This document shows, in pieces, positions 26,356-34,524 of a stretch of 64,000 nucleotides of DNA. The notes under the pieces are model-generated. The model saw nothing but the letters and a program-made list of their open reading frames with translations. It made no database searches and had not been told where the DNA came from. Every line of letters starts with the position of its first letter. Position 1 is the first letter of the stretch. The position numbers and the translations under genes are program-made. This stretch comes from Epilithonimonas lactis (GTDB lineage Bacteria > Bacteroidota > Bacteroidia > Flavobacteriales > Weeksellaceae): NCBI RefSeq assembly GCF_900110605.1, contig NZ_FOFI01000003.1, positions 682,001-746,000 of the forward strand, in the 5' to 3' direction.

Positions 26356-26954
26356 AAACAGAAAAAAAATTAATCGGTGCAGGACTTTTGACAGCAATTG
26401 CTTCGTCCTTGTGCTGTATTACGCCAATTTTGGCTATAGTTGCGGGTTCAAGCGGAATTGCTTCTACCTTTTCGTGGCTCGAACCTTTTCGACCTTATTT
26501 TATTGGTATGACTGTTTTAGTTCTTGGCTTTGCTTGGTATCAAAAACTGAAACCTCAAAAACAAATTGACTGTAATTGTGAAACAAATCAAAAACAAAAT
26601 TTTATGCAAACGAAATCATTGTTAGGAAGTATTACCGTAATATCAGTTTTACTTCTATCATTTCCGAGTTATGCTCACATCTTTGTTCCGAAGACAAAAA
26701 TCACGGCAATTGTTACTTCGACTTCTAAAATTCAGAAAGTTGAATTTACTATTAAAGGAATGACTTGTTCAGGATGTGAACATCATGTAAAGACAGAAAT
26801 TAGCAAACTAAAAGGCATTGTTGAAGTTATTGTTTCTTACGAAAAAGGCAACGCAATTGTAAAGTTCGACAACAAACAAACCAGCATCGAGCAAATCGAA
26901 AAAGCTATCAACTCTACTGGTTACAAATCACTAAAAAGCAAAATTATTTCATAA
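26352..26954 (+). CDS. MerTP-type mercuric transport fusion
   Basis: 200 aa. The N-terminal part has membrane helices with the C21-C22 pair (SLCCITP) of MerT, a cytoplasmic C74-x-C76, then a further helix. The C-terminal part (about 128-200) is an HMA domain with MTCSGC (C139/C142), the MerP-like portion. The fused arrangement, TM segments with an attached HMA, is known in Bacteroidota mer loci. It would carry Hg(II) (or a similar ion) inward; no merA is visible in this window, so the rest of the pathway is lacking here. Confidence 0.85.
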   Translation: MKTEKKLIGAGLLTAIASSLCCITPILAIVAGSSGIASTFSWLEPFRPYFIGMTVLVLGFAWYQKLKPQKQIDCNCETNQKQNFMQTKSLLGSITVISVLLLSFPSYAHIFVPKTKITAIVTSTSKIQKVEFTIKGMTCSGCEHHVKTEISKLKGIVEVIVSYEKGNAIVKFDNKQTSIEQIEKAINSTGYKSLKSKIIS

Positions 26955-27163
26955 TGGACATCATTTTAATATCCGAAATAACTTGTCCAACCTGCGGACA
27001 TAAGAAATCCGAAGAAATGCCAACTGATGCTTGTCAATTTTTCTATCAGTGTGAGAGTTGCAAAACAACTCTAAAACCTATAAAGGGAGATTGTTGCGTG
27101 TTTTGTAGTTACGGTACAGTAAAGTGCCCACCTATTCAAGAGGGAAATGCTTGTTGTAAATAA
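26954..27163 (+). CDS. GDCCVxC domain small cysteine-rich protein
   Basis: 69 aa with ten or so cysteines: two CxxC pairs, the family motif GDCCVFCSYG near residues 49-58, and an NACCK end. It begins on the stop of merTP (TAATG overlap), so it is translationally coupled. This family accompanies mer operons and sometimes carries selenocysteine in other organisms; here the positions are ordinary cysteines. A metal-binding or sulphur-transfer role is inferred. Confidence 0.8.
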   Translation: MDIILISEITCPTCGHKKSEEMPTDACQFFYQCESCKTTLKPIKGDCCVFCSYGTVKCPPIQEGNACCK

Positions 27164-27171
27164 CTAAACCA

Positions 27172-27192
27172 CTATGGACTTTCAGTCCATAG
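27172..27192. repeat. 9-bp hairpin after the mer-like genes
   Basis: CTATGGACT and AGTCCATAG are perfect inverted repeats around a TTC loop, starting 8 nt after the last stop codon. There is no T-run. First of a series of inverted repeats between 27,170 and 27,390. Confidence 0.7.
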
Positions 27193-27227
27193 ATTTGAAC
27201 AACGAATGAAATTCGTTTAAAAAACTC

Positions 27228-27285
27228 CACAGATGCACAGATAATAAAATATTAAAAAATTCATTTTATTATCTGTGCATCTGTG
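27228..27285. repeat. 23-bp perfect inverted repeat (hairpin)
   Basis: Arms 27,228-27,250 and 27,263-27,285 are perfectly complementary (CACAGATGCACAGATAATAAAAT and its reverse), with a 12-nt loop. Such long AT-rich hairpins can be mRNA 3' stabilisers, terminators or mobile MITE-like elements. No T-run follows directly. Confidence 0.8.
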
Positions 27286-27299
27286 TCGAATAAAAAATT

Positions 27300-27390
27300 T
27301 ATAGAAACTGAAATTCTTGCACTGAAAGTGCATAGTTTCAACTAACTATTTTAATGCTTAATTGAAACTATGCACAACGAGTTTTCTATA
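27300..27390. repeat. Nested inverted repeats with alternative stems
   Basis: GTGCATAGTTTCAA (27,328-27,341) pairs with TTGAAACTATGCAC (27,362-27,375). A smaller stem TGCACT/AGTGCA (27,318-27,332) uses some of the same bases, so the two cannot form together. An outer pair TATAGAAACT (27,300-27,309) with AGTTTTCTATA (27,380-27,390) encloses both. Confidence 0.6.
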
Positions 27391-27518
27391 GTCAGTTAAT
27401 ACTTACAACCTTTTTTCTAAAACAAACCAAAGCCAAAGTCCGGAATTGTTTTAGAAATGGGGTTGTTCCGCTTTCCGCAAAAATACGTTTCCGACCGCAG
27501 GGAGGAATTGCATTTTTG

Positions 27519-27547
27519 CCGCCCAACTTTTGGTCAGGCGGTTTTTT
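27519..27547 (+). terminator. Rho-independent terminator
   Basis: CCGCC (27,519-27,523) pairs with GGCGG (27,537-27,541) and is followed by TTTTTT on the plus strand, so it would stop transcription coming from the metal-resistance side before the convergent PRTRC genes. Confidence 0.7.
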
Positions 27548-28355
27548 ATATTTTTATCAGTTGAGAATGGAAATTTTTTAGATTAAGGAAAAAACCTCTG
27601 TTTTCAGTCAGTCCGTTGCGAAACAAGTTCCACAATAGAGAACATCCCATTTGTGCTAATGTAGAATTAATAAACAAATCCTGCTTTTCTAATGCTTCTG
27701 CTAAACTGCAACTTGGTGTATCATCTTGCGTTTCAGACTGCAAAAGCAGTTCTCCAAATTCTTCCGTCACATAAGGAAGATTCGACGTTGTTTGATATTT
27801 TTCGGAATCAGGTTGTTTTATATTCTCAACTGTAGAAAGCAAAACCTGTCCAGAATATCGGTTGTTGCCAAAATCCATCCAATATTTAGCCTGGTTTCTG
27901 TATAATCTCCTACCCTCTTTCAATTCATTCAGAATATCAGCAATTTCAAATCGTGATTTGACATTATCAACACACGACATATAAATTGCGGACTGCATAT
28001 TCTCTTGGATTCTTCCTAAAGAATCTCTTTCAAACTTTCTGACTTCGGCTTTCAAATTCGTTCCAGACCATCGGTTTGCCCGATTTATCAGTGCAACTGC
28101 CTTTGGTAATCCTACTTCACATTCTGCAAAACGCTGTCTGCCTTGATTCGCTTCTGTGACAATATCATCATCCCACAACCGCACCTGTAATCCTGCGTGT
28201 CCCAATTCAATCAATGAATGGTTCATTTCCATCAAGGCGGTCAATACTTTTGAACCTGTTCCACCTGCACCTATGAGGTTTACCATTACAGGATTGGTAG
28301 GATTTAAAAGGCTATCATCGGTAAAATGGACTTTTGTTTTTTCAGATTGTATCAT
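27546..28355 (-). CDS. PRTRC system ThiF-family (E1-like) protein
   Basis: 269 aa. A nucleotide-binding GAGGTGSK motif (G29-K36) opens an E1/ThiF/MoeB-like fold, followed by RLWDDDIVTEANQGRQRF, where the acidic and arginine residues match the ATP-binding pocket of E1-like adenylating enzymes. Its end lies on the terminator at 27,519-27,547. Its start overlaps the protein B gene by 1 nt. The PRTRC cassette is named for ParB-related and ThiF-related genes; substrate unknown. Confidence 0.88.
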   Translation of the reverse strand: MIQSEKTKVHFTDDSLLNPTNPVMVNLIGAGGTGSKVLTALMEMNHSLIELGHAGLQVRLWDDDIVTEANQGRQRFAECEVGLPKAVALINRANRWSGTNLKAEVRKFERDSLGRIQENMQSAIYMSCVDNVKSRFEIADILNELKEGRRLYRNQAKYWMDFGNNRYSGQVLLSTVENIKQPDSEKYQTTSNLPYVTEEFGELLLQSETQDDTPSCSLAEALEKQDLFINSTLAQMGCSLLWNLFRNGLTENRGFFLNLKNFHSQLIKI

Positions 28356-29101
28356 TAGAGTAGATTTTTTAAAGTTAGATTTGAATTGATTAGAATATCT
28401 GTCGGAAACGGCTCTTTTGAATCAATAAGGCTTTTCCAAAGGATTACCAAGTTTCCTTTAATCGGATTATGGCTGTTGACCAAATGGCTGAAATAAGAAT
28501 TGAAAAAATAGTTTTCCCATTTCTTAGTAAACTCTTCGAGTGATGCGGAACTTTTAATGTTTACGTCGACCGTTCCCATACAAACACTTCCGCTTTCGTA
28601 AACATTAAAGAACGGAGCGTGAAATAGTGGTGTATCTGTATTGGGGCGTTGGTCTGTCTCCAATGCGAATATTTTCATTCCCTGCTTATTAGCACACCAT
28701 ACCAAAGGTGGCACATTCGCTAATCCGTTTGGAATCGAAAGCTTCTCGGTAAATAATAAATGTCGTTCCTGTGCTTTTGTGTACCAGACCACTTTTCCAT
28801 TTTCCGACGTATCTATTAAAAGTATAGTTTCAGAAATAACTCCACTTGGTCTTAGAAAATCTTTGTCTTTCTTATTTTGGATATTCAGCATTTTCGATAA
28901 ACGCTGTGCTTCCCTTAAGGTCAAAGGATGGGAATTGATGGGATTTCCATTGCGGTCAATATCAAAATGTTCAACATAACCATCGGGATTATAATCTTCT
29001 GTCTCATAAAAGACCAATGCTGATTTAGGATGGTAGAGTGTTCCAAAATTATTGGTTATGTCAGTTTCTTCATTTTCAGTTGTATTGATTGTATTTCTCA
29101 T
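28355..29101 (-). CDS. PRTRC system protein B
   Basis: 248 aa, soluble. Order, size and sequence style match the PRTRC protein B family found next to ThiF (its VYESGSVCMGTVDVNIKS region, residues about 163-180, contains a lone cysteine C168 in a conserved spot). This cysteine followed by M/G has led to proposals that B is E2-like; that is knowledge of the family, not evident from catalysis here. It overlaps the ThiF gene by one base. Confidence 0.78.
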   Translation of the reverse strand: MRNTINTTENEETDITNNFGTLYHPKSALVFYETEDYNPDGYVEHFDIDRNGNPINSHPLTLREAQRLSKMLNIQNKKDKDFLRPSGVISETILLIDTSENGKVVWYTKAQERHLLFTEKLSIPNGLANVPPLVWCANKQGMKIFALETDQRPNTDTPLFHAPFFNVYESGSVCMGTVDVNIKSSASLEEFTKKWENYFFNSYFSHLVNSHNPIKGNLVILWKSLIDSKEPFPTDILINSNLTLKNLL

Positions 29102-29142
29102 AGCTTGTTATTATAATTTGCTTTATTTATATGTTTGACAGA

Positions 29143-30318
29143 TTAGTTAAGCAATCGACACAATTCGTTCAAGACCTTAAATAGCTGATTTTCAAAATCA
29201 AGATTTTTATCGGTTATATCACTTCCGTTAAATGTTTTAAAAATCATTGGTTCCTGTGTTTCAGCATATTCGTTGAACTCGTTATTGACCATACTCGTTA
29301 GATTATCATAAATTAATCCGTCACTCTCGGCAAAAAAGGAAATATATTTATCCATTGCGATAACAGTTTCCTCGTTGTAATAGTCATCTTCGTCCATATC
29401 TTCGGATTTGACCGCATTGTTATAGTGGGCATTTCTGAAAATGCTTTCATTAGGGTAATCACAATAAAGTTTAAAGGCTTTTTCTGCCAATTGAAGGCAT
29501 TCTTTATCAAACCTGTTTTTCGGTCTAAAACGTTTCAGCCGTTGCTCAAAAAAGATAAGATTTCTGCAGTCGGCAATCTTTTGTCCCATCATATCTCCGA
29601 TGATTTCTGCACGTTGAAGGTCTTTTTTGCGGTTGTGACTATCCTCTATTTCTTCGTCCTGTTGAAGCCAATCGTTAAGCATTTCGTAATTATAATAGAG
29701 ATAAGAATCCTCCTGCCTATAATATGGAATATCTGCATTTCTATACAGATAAGCGCATACTGATAACAGTAAACAGGCTGCTTTTCTGTGTACCTTATTG
29801 TGGAGAAATTGATAAAGCGGTACGACAGGAACATAAAACAAGGTTGCCCCTGTGTTGCATCTCTCTTCTATTGCGAAGTAGGTCTTACTAGCCTTTTCTA
29901 TCAGTCGGATACTCTGCCAATTTTCACTCTTGGTTTTCAACTGCGCTTCAATATCTCTCAAAGCAAGGCTGATATTATAAGGATAATTAAAATGCTGTGT
30001 CGGCATCGTAGTTATATCATAATGCTTTGCTAATTGAGAAAGGGACTTATAAAAATCCCTTTCTATTTTAGCAGACTTACGTTTGGTCTGTTTTATGGTT
30101 ATGTCATTCTCCTCTAATTTCGGCATAAAGCAGGTTTTCAGAAAAGCATCGGAAGTTGAGAGATTGGAACTGATTTCCGTTGGTCTTTCTGAACTTCCGA
30201 GCTGTCTTTCATTTGATGCATCCACTCTGCGTATTCCCTTAGTTGTCGGTGCAGTTGTTTTTGTTTTTTTTCTTCGGGTGGTTGAATTGTTCCCGATATT
30301 GTTTTTCGTTGCATTCAT
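29143..30318 (-). CDS. PRTRC-cassette protein, probably PRTRC protein F
   Basis: 391 aa. The first 60 residues are Ser/Thr/Lys-rich and probably disordered. The rest is helical with an aromatic-rich middle and an acidic stretch (EDMDEDDYYNEET, about 310-322). No catalytic motif stands out. Its position between genes for B and C matches the order of PRTRC cassettes; the F label is an inference from order. Confidence 0.6.
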   Translation of the reverse strand: MNATKNNIGNNSTTRRKKTKTTAPTTKGIRRVDASNERQLGSSERPTEISSNLSTSDAFLKTCFMPKLEENDITIKQTKRKSAKIERDFYKSLSQLAKHYDITTMPTQHFNYPYNISLALRDIEAQLKTKSENWQSIRLIEKASKTYFAIEERCNTGATLFYVPVVPLYQFLHNKVHRKAACLLLSVCAYLYRNADIPYYRQEDSYLYYNYEMLNDWLQQDEEIEDSHNRKKDLQRAEIIGDMMGQKIADCRNLIFFEQRLKRFRPKNRFDKECLQLAEKAFKLYCDYPNESIFRNAHYNNAVKSEDMDEDDYYNEETVIAMDKYISFFAESDGLIYDNLTSMVNNEFNEYAETQEPMIFKTFNGSDITDKNLDFENQLFKVLNELCRLLN

Positions 30319-30431
30319 TTTTTGTTAATGGTTGTTGGTTGATAGTTGATAACCTTTTAGCAACAGCTTTTGGCGGACGGCTTTATACAGTTCTCATTTC
30401 GTTAATCTAAAAGCTATCCACCATTTGCCTG

Positions 30432-30650
30432 TTATCCTTTTGTTCCAACTACACTCTCAAATTGGTATTCAACGGCATCATCCTTGATTTTCGGTGCTGA
30501 AATTTTTGAAGTGGTTAGAATCGGGTATGTGTTGGCGTAAAAATTCATTACGGCTTCTACACTCCATTTTGGTTCGGGGTCGGTCAAGCGGATTTCCTGC
30601 CCGTTATCTTTTAATATAAAAACTCTGTCTAATAGTGTTGCGAGTAACAT
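30432..30650 (-). CDS. PRTRC system protein C (small, ubiquitin-like candidate)
   Basis: 72 aa. Size and start (MLLATLLDRVFILKDNGQEIRLTDPEP) match PRTRC protein C. It has a compact alpha/beta composition and ends in VVGTKG with a terminal glycine, as ubiquitin-like modifiers that are adenylated by E1-like enzymes do. A beta-grasp fold for this family has been proposed. Located between the E and F-like genes. Confidence 0.8.
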   Translation of the reverse strand: MLLATLLDRVFILKDNGQEIRLTDPEPKWSVEAVMNFYANTYPILTTSKISAPKIKDDAVEYQFESVVGTKG

Positions 30651-30667
30651 AATTTTTGATTTTTAGT

Positions 30668-31210
30668 TTAAATTTCGGTTGATTGAGGTTGATTTTCAGA
30701 GAAAAGACTTGGGGCAAAATGCCCTTCGTATTCATCCTGCTTTTTGCGGATTTTCTCAGCATATTCAGGAAATTCCGAACCTTTCGGAAGTGCAGACCAC
30801 GCTTCTTTATACTTGCCCTCCTTTTCGAGTTCTTCAGCTTTCTGTAAGGCTTCGCCGTACTTTTTATCTTTGACTTCCTTTTCTTTTTTCTCCTTATCAG
30901 ATTTCTCTTTTTCCATTGCCGATTTCTTCTTGGCTTCTTCGACCTGTTTCATAAAACTTTCCATATCTACCATTAAACCCGATGCGGTTTGTAATGGAGT
31001 GGAAATATTCTCAAAAAATCCATTGTCCAAATCTTCTGCTGTCCCACGCAAATTAAGGGGCGGAATCGTTTTCCTTGCATCGTCTCCGCATTGCTCATTG
31101 GTGAGCAATACGGAAAGAACAAAGTTGTTTTCTGTGGTCGGTCGGAGTGTGATTTGCAAATCTCCTGTAAGATTGAGTTTGGCTATCTGTCTGAAAAAAT
31201 TGGTTTGCAT
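30668..31210 (-). CDS. PRTRC system protein E
   Basis: 180 aa. An ordered N-terminal domain (residues about 1-85, with the TNFFRQIAKLN start and LTLR/PLNLRGTAEDLDNGFF) is followed by a highly charged K/E coiled-coil stretch (about 88-125) and a short helical end. This is the usual layout of PRTRC protein E. It starts the C/E pair and lies 17 nt before the C gene. Confidence 0.8.
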   Translation of the reverse strand: MQTNFFRQIAKLNLTGDLQITLRPTTENNFVLSVLLTNEQCGDDARKTIPPLNLRGTAEDLDNGFFENISTPLQTASGLMVDMESFMKQVEEAKKKSAMEKEKSDKEKKEKEVKDKKYGEALQKAEELEKEGKYKEAWSALPKGSEFPEYAEKIRKKQDEYEGHFAPSLFSENQPQSTEI

Positions 31211-31255
31211 AATTGTAGGTTTAAAGTTGATGGTTGTTGATGTTTCCTGTTTGGA

Positions 31256-31693
31256 CTATTTTGTCAGTTCCCATAATGAAAATTCTTTAGTCCAAAACTC
31301 TTCCCCTGTATATTTTCCAAAAGCATTATAAATAGCGTTTCCATTCTTGAATACCTGCATTTGATAACAGTTTAGATTATTTTCGGGTTGAAGGAGTTTT
31401 TTTAATTCGTCAGTTTCCAATTCAATGAAAACGCTGTCTTTTTCAGAAAGCCATTCTTCTATTTCGGGGTGTGTTTCCTCCGAAAACCTGAAAAATTCGA
31501 CATTGGTATCAGCATAATTCAGCCATTTTAAATCATAGTCATTTTCCAAAGGCTTTACAGCTTCGAGCCTTTTCTTTTGGGTTTCTTTCCATTCTCCCGT
31601 AATGTGGATAATGGCAAAATCGCCATTATCCCATCCGCTGTTGGTCATTGTTTTTATCAGTAAATATTCTGTTTGTTGAAGTGATCTTTTCAT
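31256..31693 (-). CDS. Hypothetical protein in the PRTRC cassette
   Basis: 145 aa, soluble, acidic and W/F/E-rich. It starts one base before the end of the Api92-like gene, so they form one transcript with it. I recognise no domain. Short WKETQKKRLEAVKPLENDYD stretch suggests a helix followed by beta structure. Confidence 0.5.
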   Translation of the reverse strand: MKRSLQQTEYLLIKTMTNSGWDNGDFAIIHITGEWKETQKKRLEAVKPLENDYDLKWLNYADTNVEFFRFSEETHPEIEEWLSEKDSVFIELETDELKKLLQPENNLNCYQMQVFKNGNAIYNAFGKYTGEEFWTKEFSLWELTK

Positions 31694-32182
31694 TTATGCA
31701 ATTTTTTGTTTGTTATTATTTATTTTCCTGTCTAATAGGATTCTCATAATCTCATCTTGGTAATCATAGCTTGTACCCTCAAATTCGTAACAATCCGTAT
31801 CTACATTGTAGATACAGTCTTGAAAGTCACATTGATTGAGAAAATAATCCTGTAAGATTTCGTTTTCGTAAATGGTCTTGCCGTAAACCATACAGCCAGA
31901 TTCTTCGTAATCCAATACAAATCCGACATTGTAGTGAGTTGCAACCATCCATAACGATTCAATATTTGGACTCCATCTTGTCTCATAATGGAAAGAACAT
32001 TCATCAGTCTCATCACAATAAATTTCAAAGAAGTAACCGTTTTTGCTCTCAATAAAATCGGGTAACTGCCCGATATTTCCTTTACTTTCCTTTTCAATCA
32101 TTTCTTTAAACAAAGCCAAAACTTTGTTTAAACTGTCCTTATCTCCATTGAATGTTACTTTATTGTTGCACCAATTTGCCAT
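31694..32182 (-). CDS. Api92-like ferredoxin-fold protein
   Basis: 162 aa from ATG 32,182 (an upstream in-frame extension would overlap the preceding gene). The opening MANWCNNKVTFNGDKDSLNKVLALF is the characteristic start of Api92-like/DUF1281 proteins, which are common on plasmids and phages. W/Y-rich middle with SLWMVATHYN. Function unknown. Confidence 0.7.
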   Translation of the reverse strand: MANWCNNKVTFNGDKDSLNKVLALFKEMIEKESKGNIGQLPDFIESKNGYFFEIYCDETDECSFHYETRWSPNIESLWMVATHYNVGFVLDYEESGCMVYGKTIYENEILQDYFLNQCDFQDCIYNVDTDCYEFEGTSYDYQDEIMRILLDRKINNNKQKIA

Positions 32183-32195
32183 AATATTTGTTGTA

Positions 32196-32408
32196 TTAAT
32201 TGTTGTTTTCGTAAATGTATGTTCCACTCGTTTTCAAAGGGTCTTTTCCCTCTGTAAGACGGATTTCTGATTTGAATTTTCTTGAAAGACTTTTTGCATA
32301 CCGTATTGCTGTCGTTCTCTCGCAATAGAATTGGGAAAAGACCTCCACCTTTTCCCAATCATTCTTATCACTTTTCGGCTTCATCTGAAAGTTATATTGT
32401 GCTTCCAT
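32196..32408 (-). CDS. Small hypothetical protein
   Basis: 70 aa, basic, K/R-rich (MKPKSDKNDWEKV, FCERTTAIRYAKSLSRKFKSEIRLTEG). It fits neatly between ssb and the Api92-like gene in the operon (13-14 nt either side), which supports translation. No family recognised. Confidence 0.5.
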   Translation of the reverse strand: MEAQYNFQMKPKSDKNDWEKVEVFSQFYCERTTAIRYAKSLSRKFKSEIRLTEGKDPLKTSGTYIYENNN

Positions 32409-32422
32409 ATTTGTGAATGCTT

Positions 32423-32818
32423 TTAGAATGGTAAATCATCATCTGTATCTTCTGCAAAAACATTGGATTTCTGTGGTTGTGAAGCTGGTTGTTCATCTGT
32501 GTCAGACTTTTTCCCACCTCCGTGTACTTTGATGTTTGAAGTATGAAAATTCAGTCCCGACTTTATTTCTCCATCTTTTCCAATCCACCCACTCGAACTC
32601 GCCCTGCCTGTCAATTCAACTAAAGTTCCTTTGGTTAAAATCTTAGCAACATTTGGACTTAGCCAATAAGAACAGTTGTAATAGGTGGTCTGCTCTCTTC
32701 GTTCGCCTTGCTTAGTCTTGTAGCTGTCATTGATGGCTACTGAAAAATTAACGACCTGCTTGTCGTCTTTTAAATGGTTGATTTCTGCGTTTCTTGTAAT
32801 TCTGCCAACGATGTTCAT
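32423..32818 (-). CDS. ssb: Single-stranded DNA-binding protein
   Basis: 131 aa. An OB-fold SSB is clear from MNIVGRITRNAEI, the VVNFSVAIND beta segment, RREQTTYYNCSYW and the LVELTGRASSSGWI strand. The acidic tail ends in DDDLPF, the protein-interaction tip of SSBs. It is the first gene of the PRTRC operon. Plasmid-borne SSBs cover transferred single strands and aid replication. Confidence 0.92.
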   Translation of the reverse strand: MNIVGRITRNAEINHLKDDKQVVNFSVAINDSYKTKQGERREQTTYYNCSYWLSPNVAKILTKGTLVELTGRASSSGWIGKDGEIKSGLNFHTSNIKVHGGGKKSDTDEQPASQPQKSNVFAEDTDDDLPF

Positions 32819-33071
32819 AATGTTAATTTTTGATTGTTAATAATTGATTTGTTGTTAATTGTAAAATTTTCGATTAAATTGATTTGGTTTCGAGGACACT
32901 CGTTTTTTTTCTTTTTTCTGCTTATATCCAATTGGAAAACAGTATTCTTTGTTGTTGTTTTGTTTTTTTTCCGTTGATGTCAATGACCGTCTTCGATTTA
33001 ATTGATTCGTATAACTGAGGTTCCGTCTTTTTCTTTGCCGATGATCATAGGAAAGTAACAGGCATATAAAA

Positions 33072-33103
33072 CCACAATCCTCCAAAGCTTTGGAGGATTG
33101 TGG
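33072..33103. repeat. Perfect 32-bp palindrome
   Basis: CCACAATCCTCCAAAG is followed at once by its exact reverse complement, giving 16-bp arms with no spacer and no mismatch. It is more GC-rich than its surroundings. No T-run on either side. Confidence 0.85.
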
Positions 33104-33512
33104 CTCGAAATATTTTTGTCCGAAGGATTCAGGAGTGTCTGAAAAAATTATTGGAACTCGTGGAAAGAATTTTTATAGAAACCCAAAAATATTTTTTTAG
33201 GTGAATGATGCTGTCCTACATTTGCAATAGTAAAAAGCCAAACATCAGTTAGAAGTGATTAACTAGACGGTTTTGACGCCGGTAAAATCAAAATAAAACA
33301 TTCGATAATTAGTTTGTCTAATGATTTGAATTGCAATATTCATTTAATTTTGGGTTAATAATTCTTGAATAAAAATACTTTTTTGATAAATTTTACGGAG
33401 TTTATTATTACTTTACGGATTTTCTTAATTTTCTCTCACTTACTTTGATTATATTTGTCAAAATCACAAATAGATAGCTGGATTTATGAATATTCAAATA
33501 CTTACCATCGTA

Positions 33513-33536
33513 TTAAAAATCAATGTTGATTTTTAA
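33513..33536. promoter_or_regulatory. 11-bp inverted repeat upstream of hamA
   Basis: TTAAAAATCAA and TTGATTTTTAA are perfect arms around TG, about 66 nt before the hamA start. It is a possible operator controlling the defence operon. Only sequence symmetry supports it. Confidence 0.4.
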
Positions 33537-33601
33537 CTTGACTAGTTTTTTGCCTTTGATATATTCTATGAGCTATAAATCATAATAAAATTACACTGTG
33601 A

Positions 33602-34522
33602 ATGAAATTTGAAATTCTACTAAATGAAATTTTTGATGACGTCAAATTAGACGACACTTTAAAAATCACCAACAACAAATCAGTTCTTGGAATAATTAAC
33701 GATTTTGAAAATGGAGAATGGAGATATGATAAATTTCAAAAATTCATATGGAACAACATAAAGGAAACTGCATTAAGTCATAGTGAAAGGAAAGCACTTT
33801 TGGATGATGGAGAAGGTTCAATTTTAACAGAATCTGCAAAAAAATTACGTTTAATTGAGTCTGTTGATGCAATTGGAAGAGGTAGTGAGATTGCAGAAAT
33901 TGTACTTTACGGAATAATGAAAAATCACTATTCTGCATTGCCAATTGTCCCTAAAATTTTTTACAAGCAAAATCTAAAAGATGAAGCTAAAGGTTCAGAT
34001 AGCGTTCATATTGTTGTGGAGTCAGAAGATTCTTTTTCATTATGGTTTGGGGAATCAAAATTTTATAACAGTATAGAAAATGCGAGGTTAGATACAATTG
34101 TTGCTTCTGTAAAAGACTCTATAAGTCTAGATAAAATCAAAAAAGAGAATAGCATAATAACGAATTTAAGTGATATCAATGATTTTGATGAAATCTCTGA
34201 AGATTTGAGAATTAAAATAAAAGCTAGTCTTTCACAAGAGGAATCAATTGACAACATAAAGCCAATATTAAACATTCCAATATTATTGTTGTATGAATGT
34301 GAACAAACAAAACTTGGAACAAGTTTGACCGCAGAATATAAACAAGGTATTATTGATTATCACAAAGACAGAGCAACTCAATATTTTAAGAAACAAATTC
34401 AGAAATGTGCTGACGTACATTTATATGAAAAAATTAATTTTCACATAATTTTATTTCCAATTGCAGACAAGGAAAAAGTCGTAGATAAATTTATTCAAAT
34501 CGCTAAAGCTTATAGAGATTAG
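33602..34522 (+). CDS. hamA: Hachiman HamA (DUF1837 nuclease)
   Basis: 306 aa. The DUF1837 signature is visible: GRGSEIAEIVLYGIMKNHY at residues 92-110, GSDSVH (D133) and FGESKFYN with E151-x-K153, a PD-(D/E)xK-like nuclease centre. HamA is the effector of Hachiman anti-phage defence and is held by HamB. The stop at 34,522 is 2 nt before the hamB ATG, so the pair is coupled. Confidence is high because both genes and their order match Hachiman. Confidence 0.88.
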   Translation: MKFEILLNEIFDDVKLDDTLKITNNKSVLGIINDFENGEWRYDKFQKFIWNNIKETALSHSERKALLDDGEGSILTESAKKLRLIESVDAIGRGSEIAEIVLYGIMKNHYSALPIVPKIFYKQNLKDEAKGSDSVHIVVESEDSFSLWFGESKFYNSIENARLDTIVASVKDSISLDKIKKENSIITNLSDINDFDEISEDLRIKIKASLSQEESIDNIKPILNIPILLLYECEQTKLGTSLTAEYKQGIIDYHKDRATQYFKKQIQKCADVHLYEKINFHIILFPIADKEKVVDKFIQIAKAYRD

Positions 34523-34524
34523 TT

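Larger units (their letters stand above)
32819..33601. other. Divergent intergenic region before ssb and hamA
   Basis: No gene is supported. It carries a perfect 32-bp palindrome (33,072-33,103), a second dyad (33,513-33,536) and a TATATTTG element (33,450-33,457) resembling a -7 box. Low-complexity AT-rich stretches fill the rest. It drives the ssb/PRTRC operon to the left and hamAB to the right. Confidence 0.6.

Noticed and set aside
32855-33085. 76-codon minus-strand open frame before ssb
   Set aside because: Lys/Arg/Asn-rich, no family, and its 5' end runs into the perfect palindrome; likely chance in AT-rich DNA.
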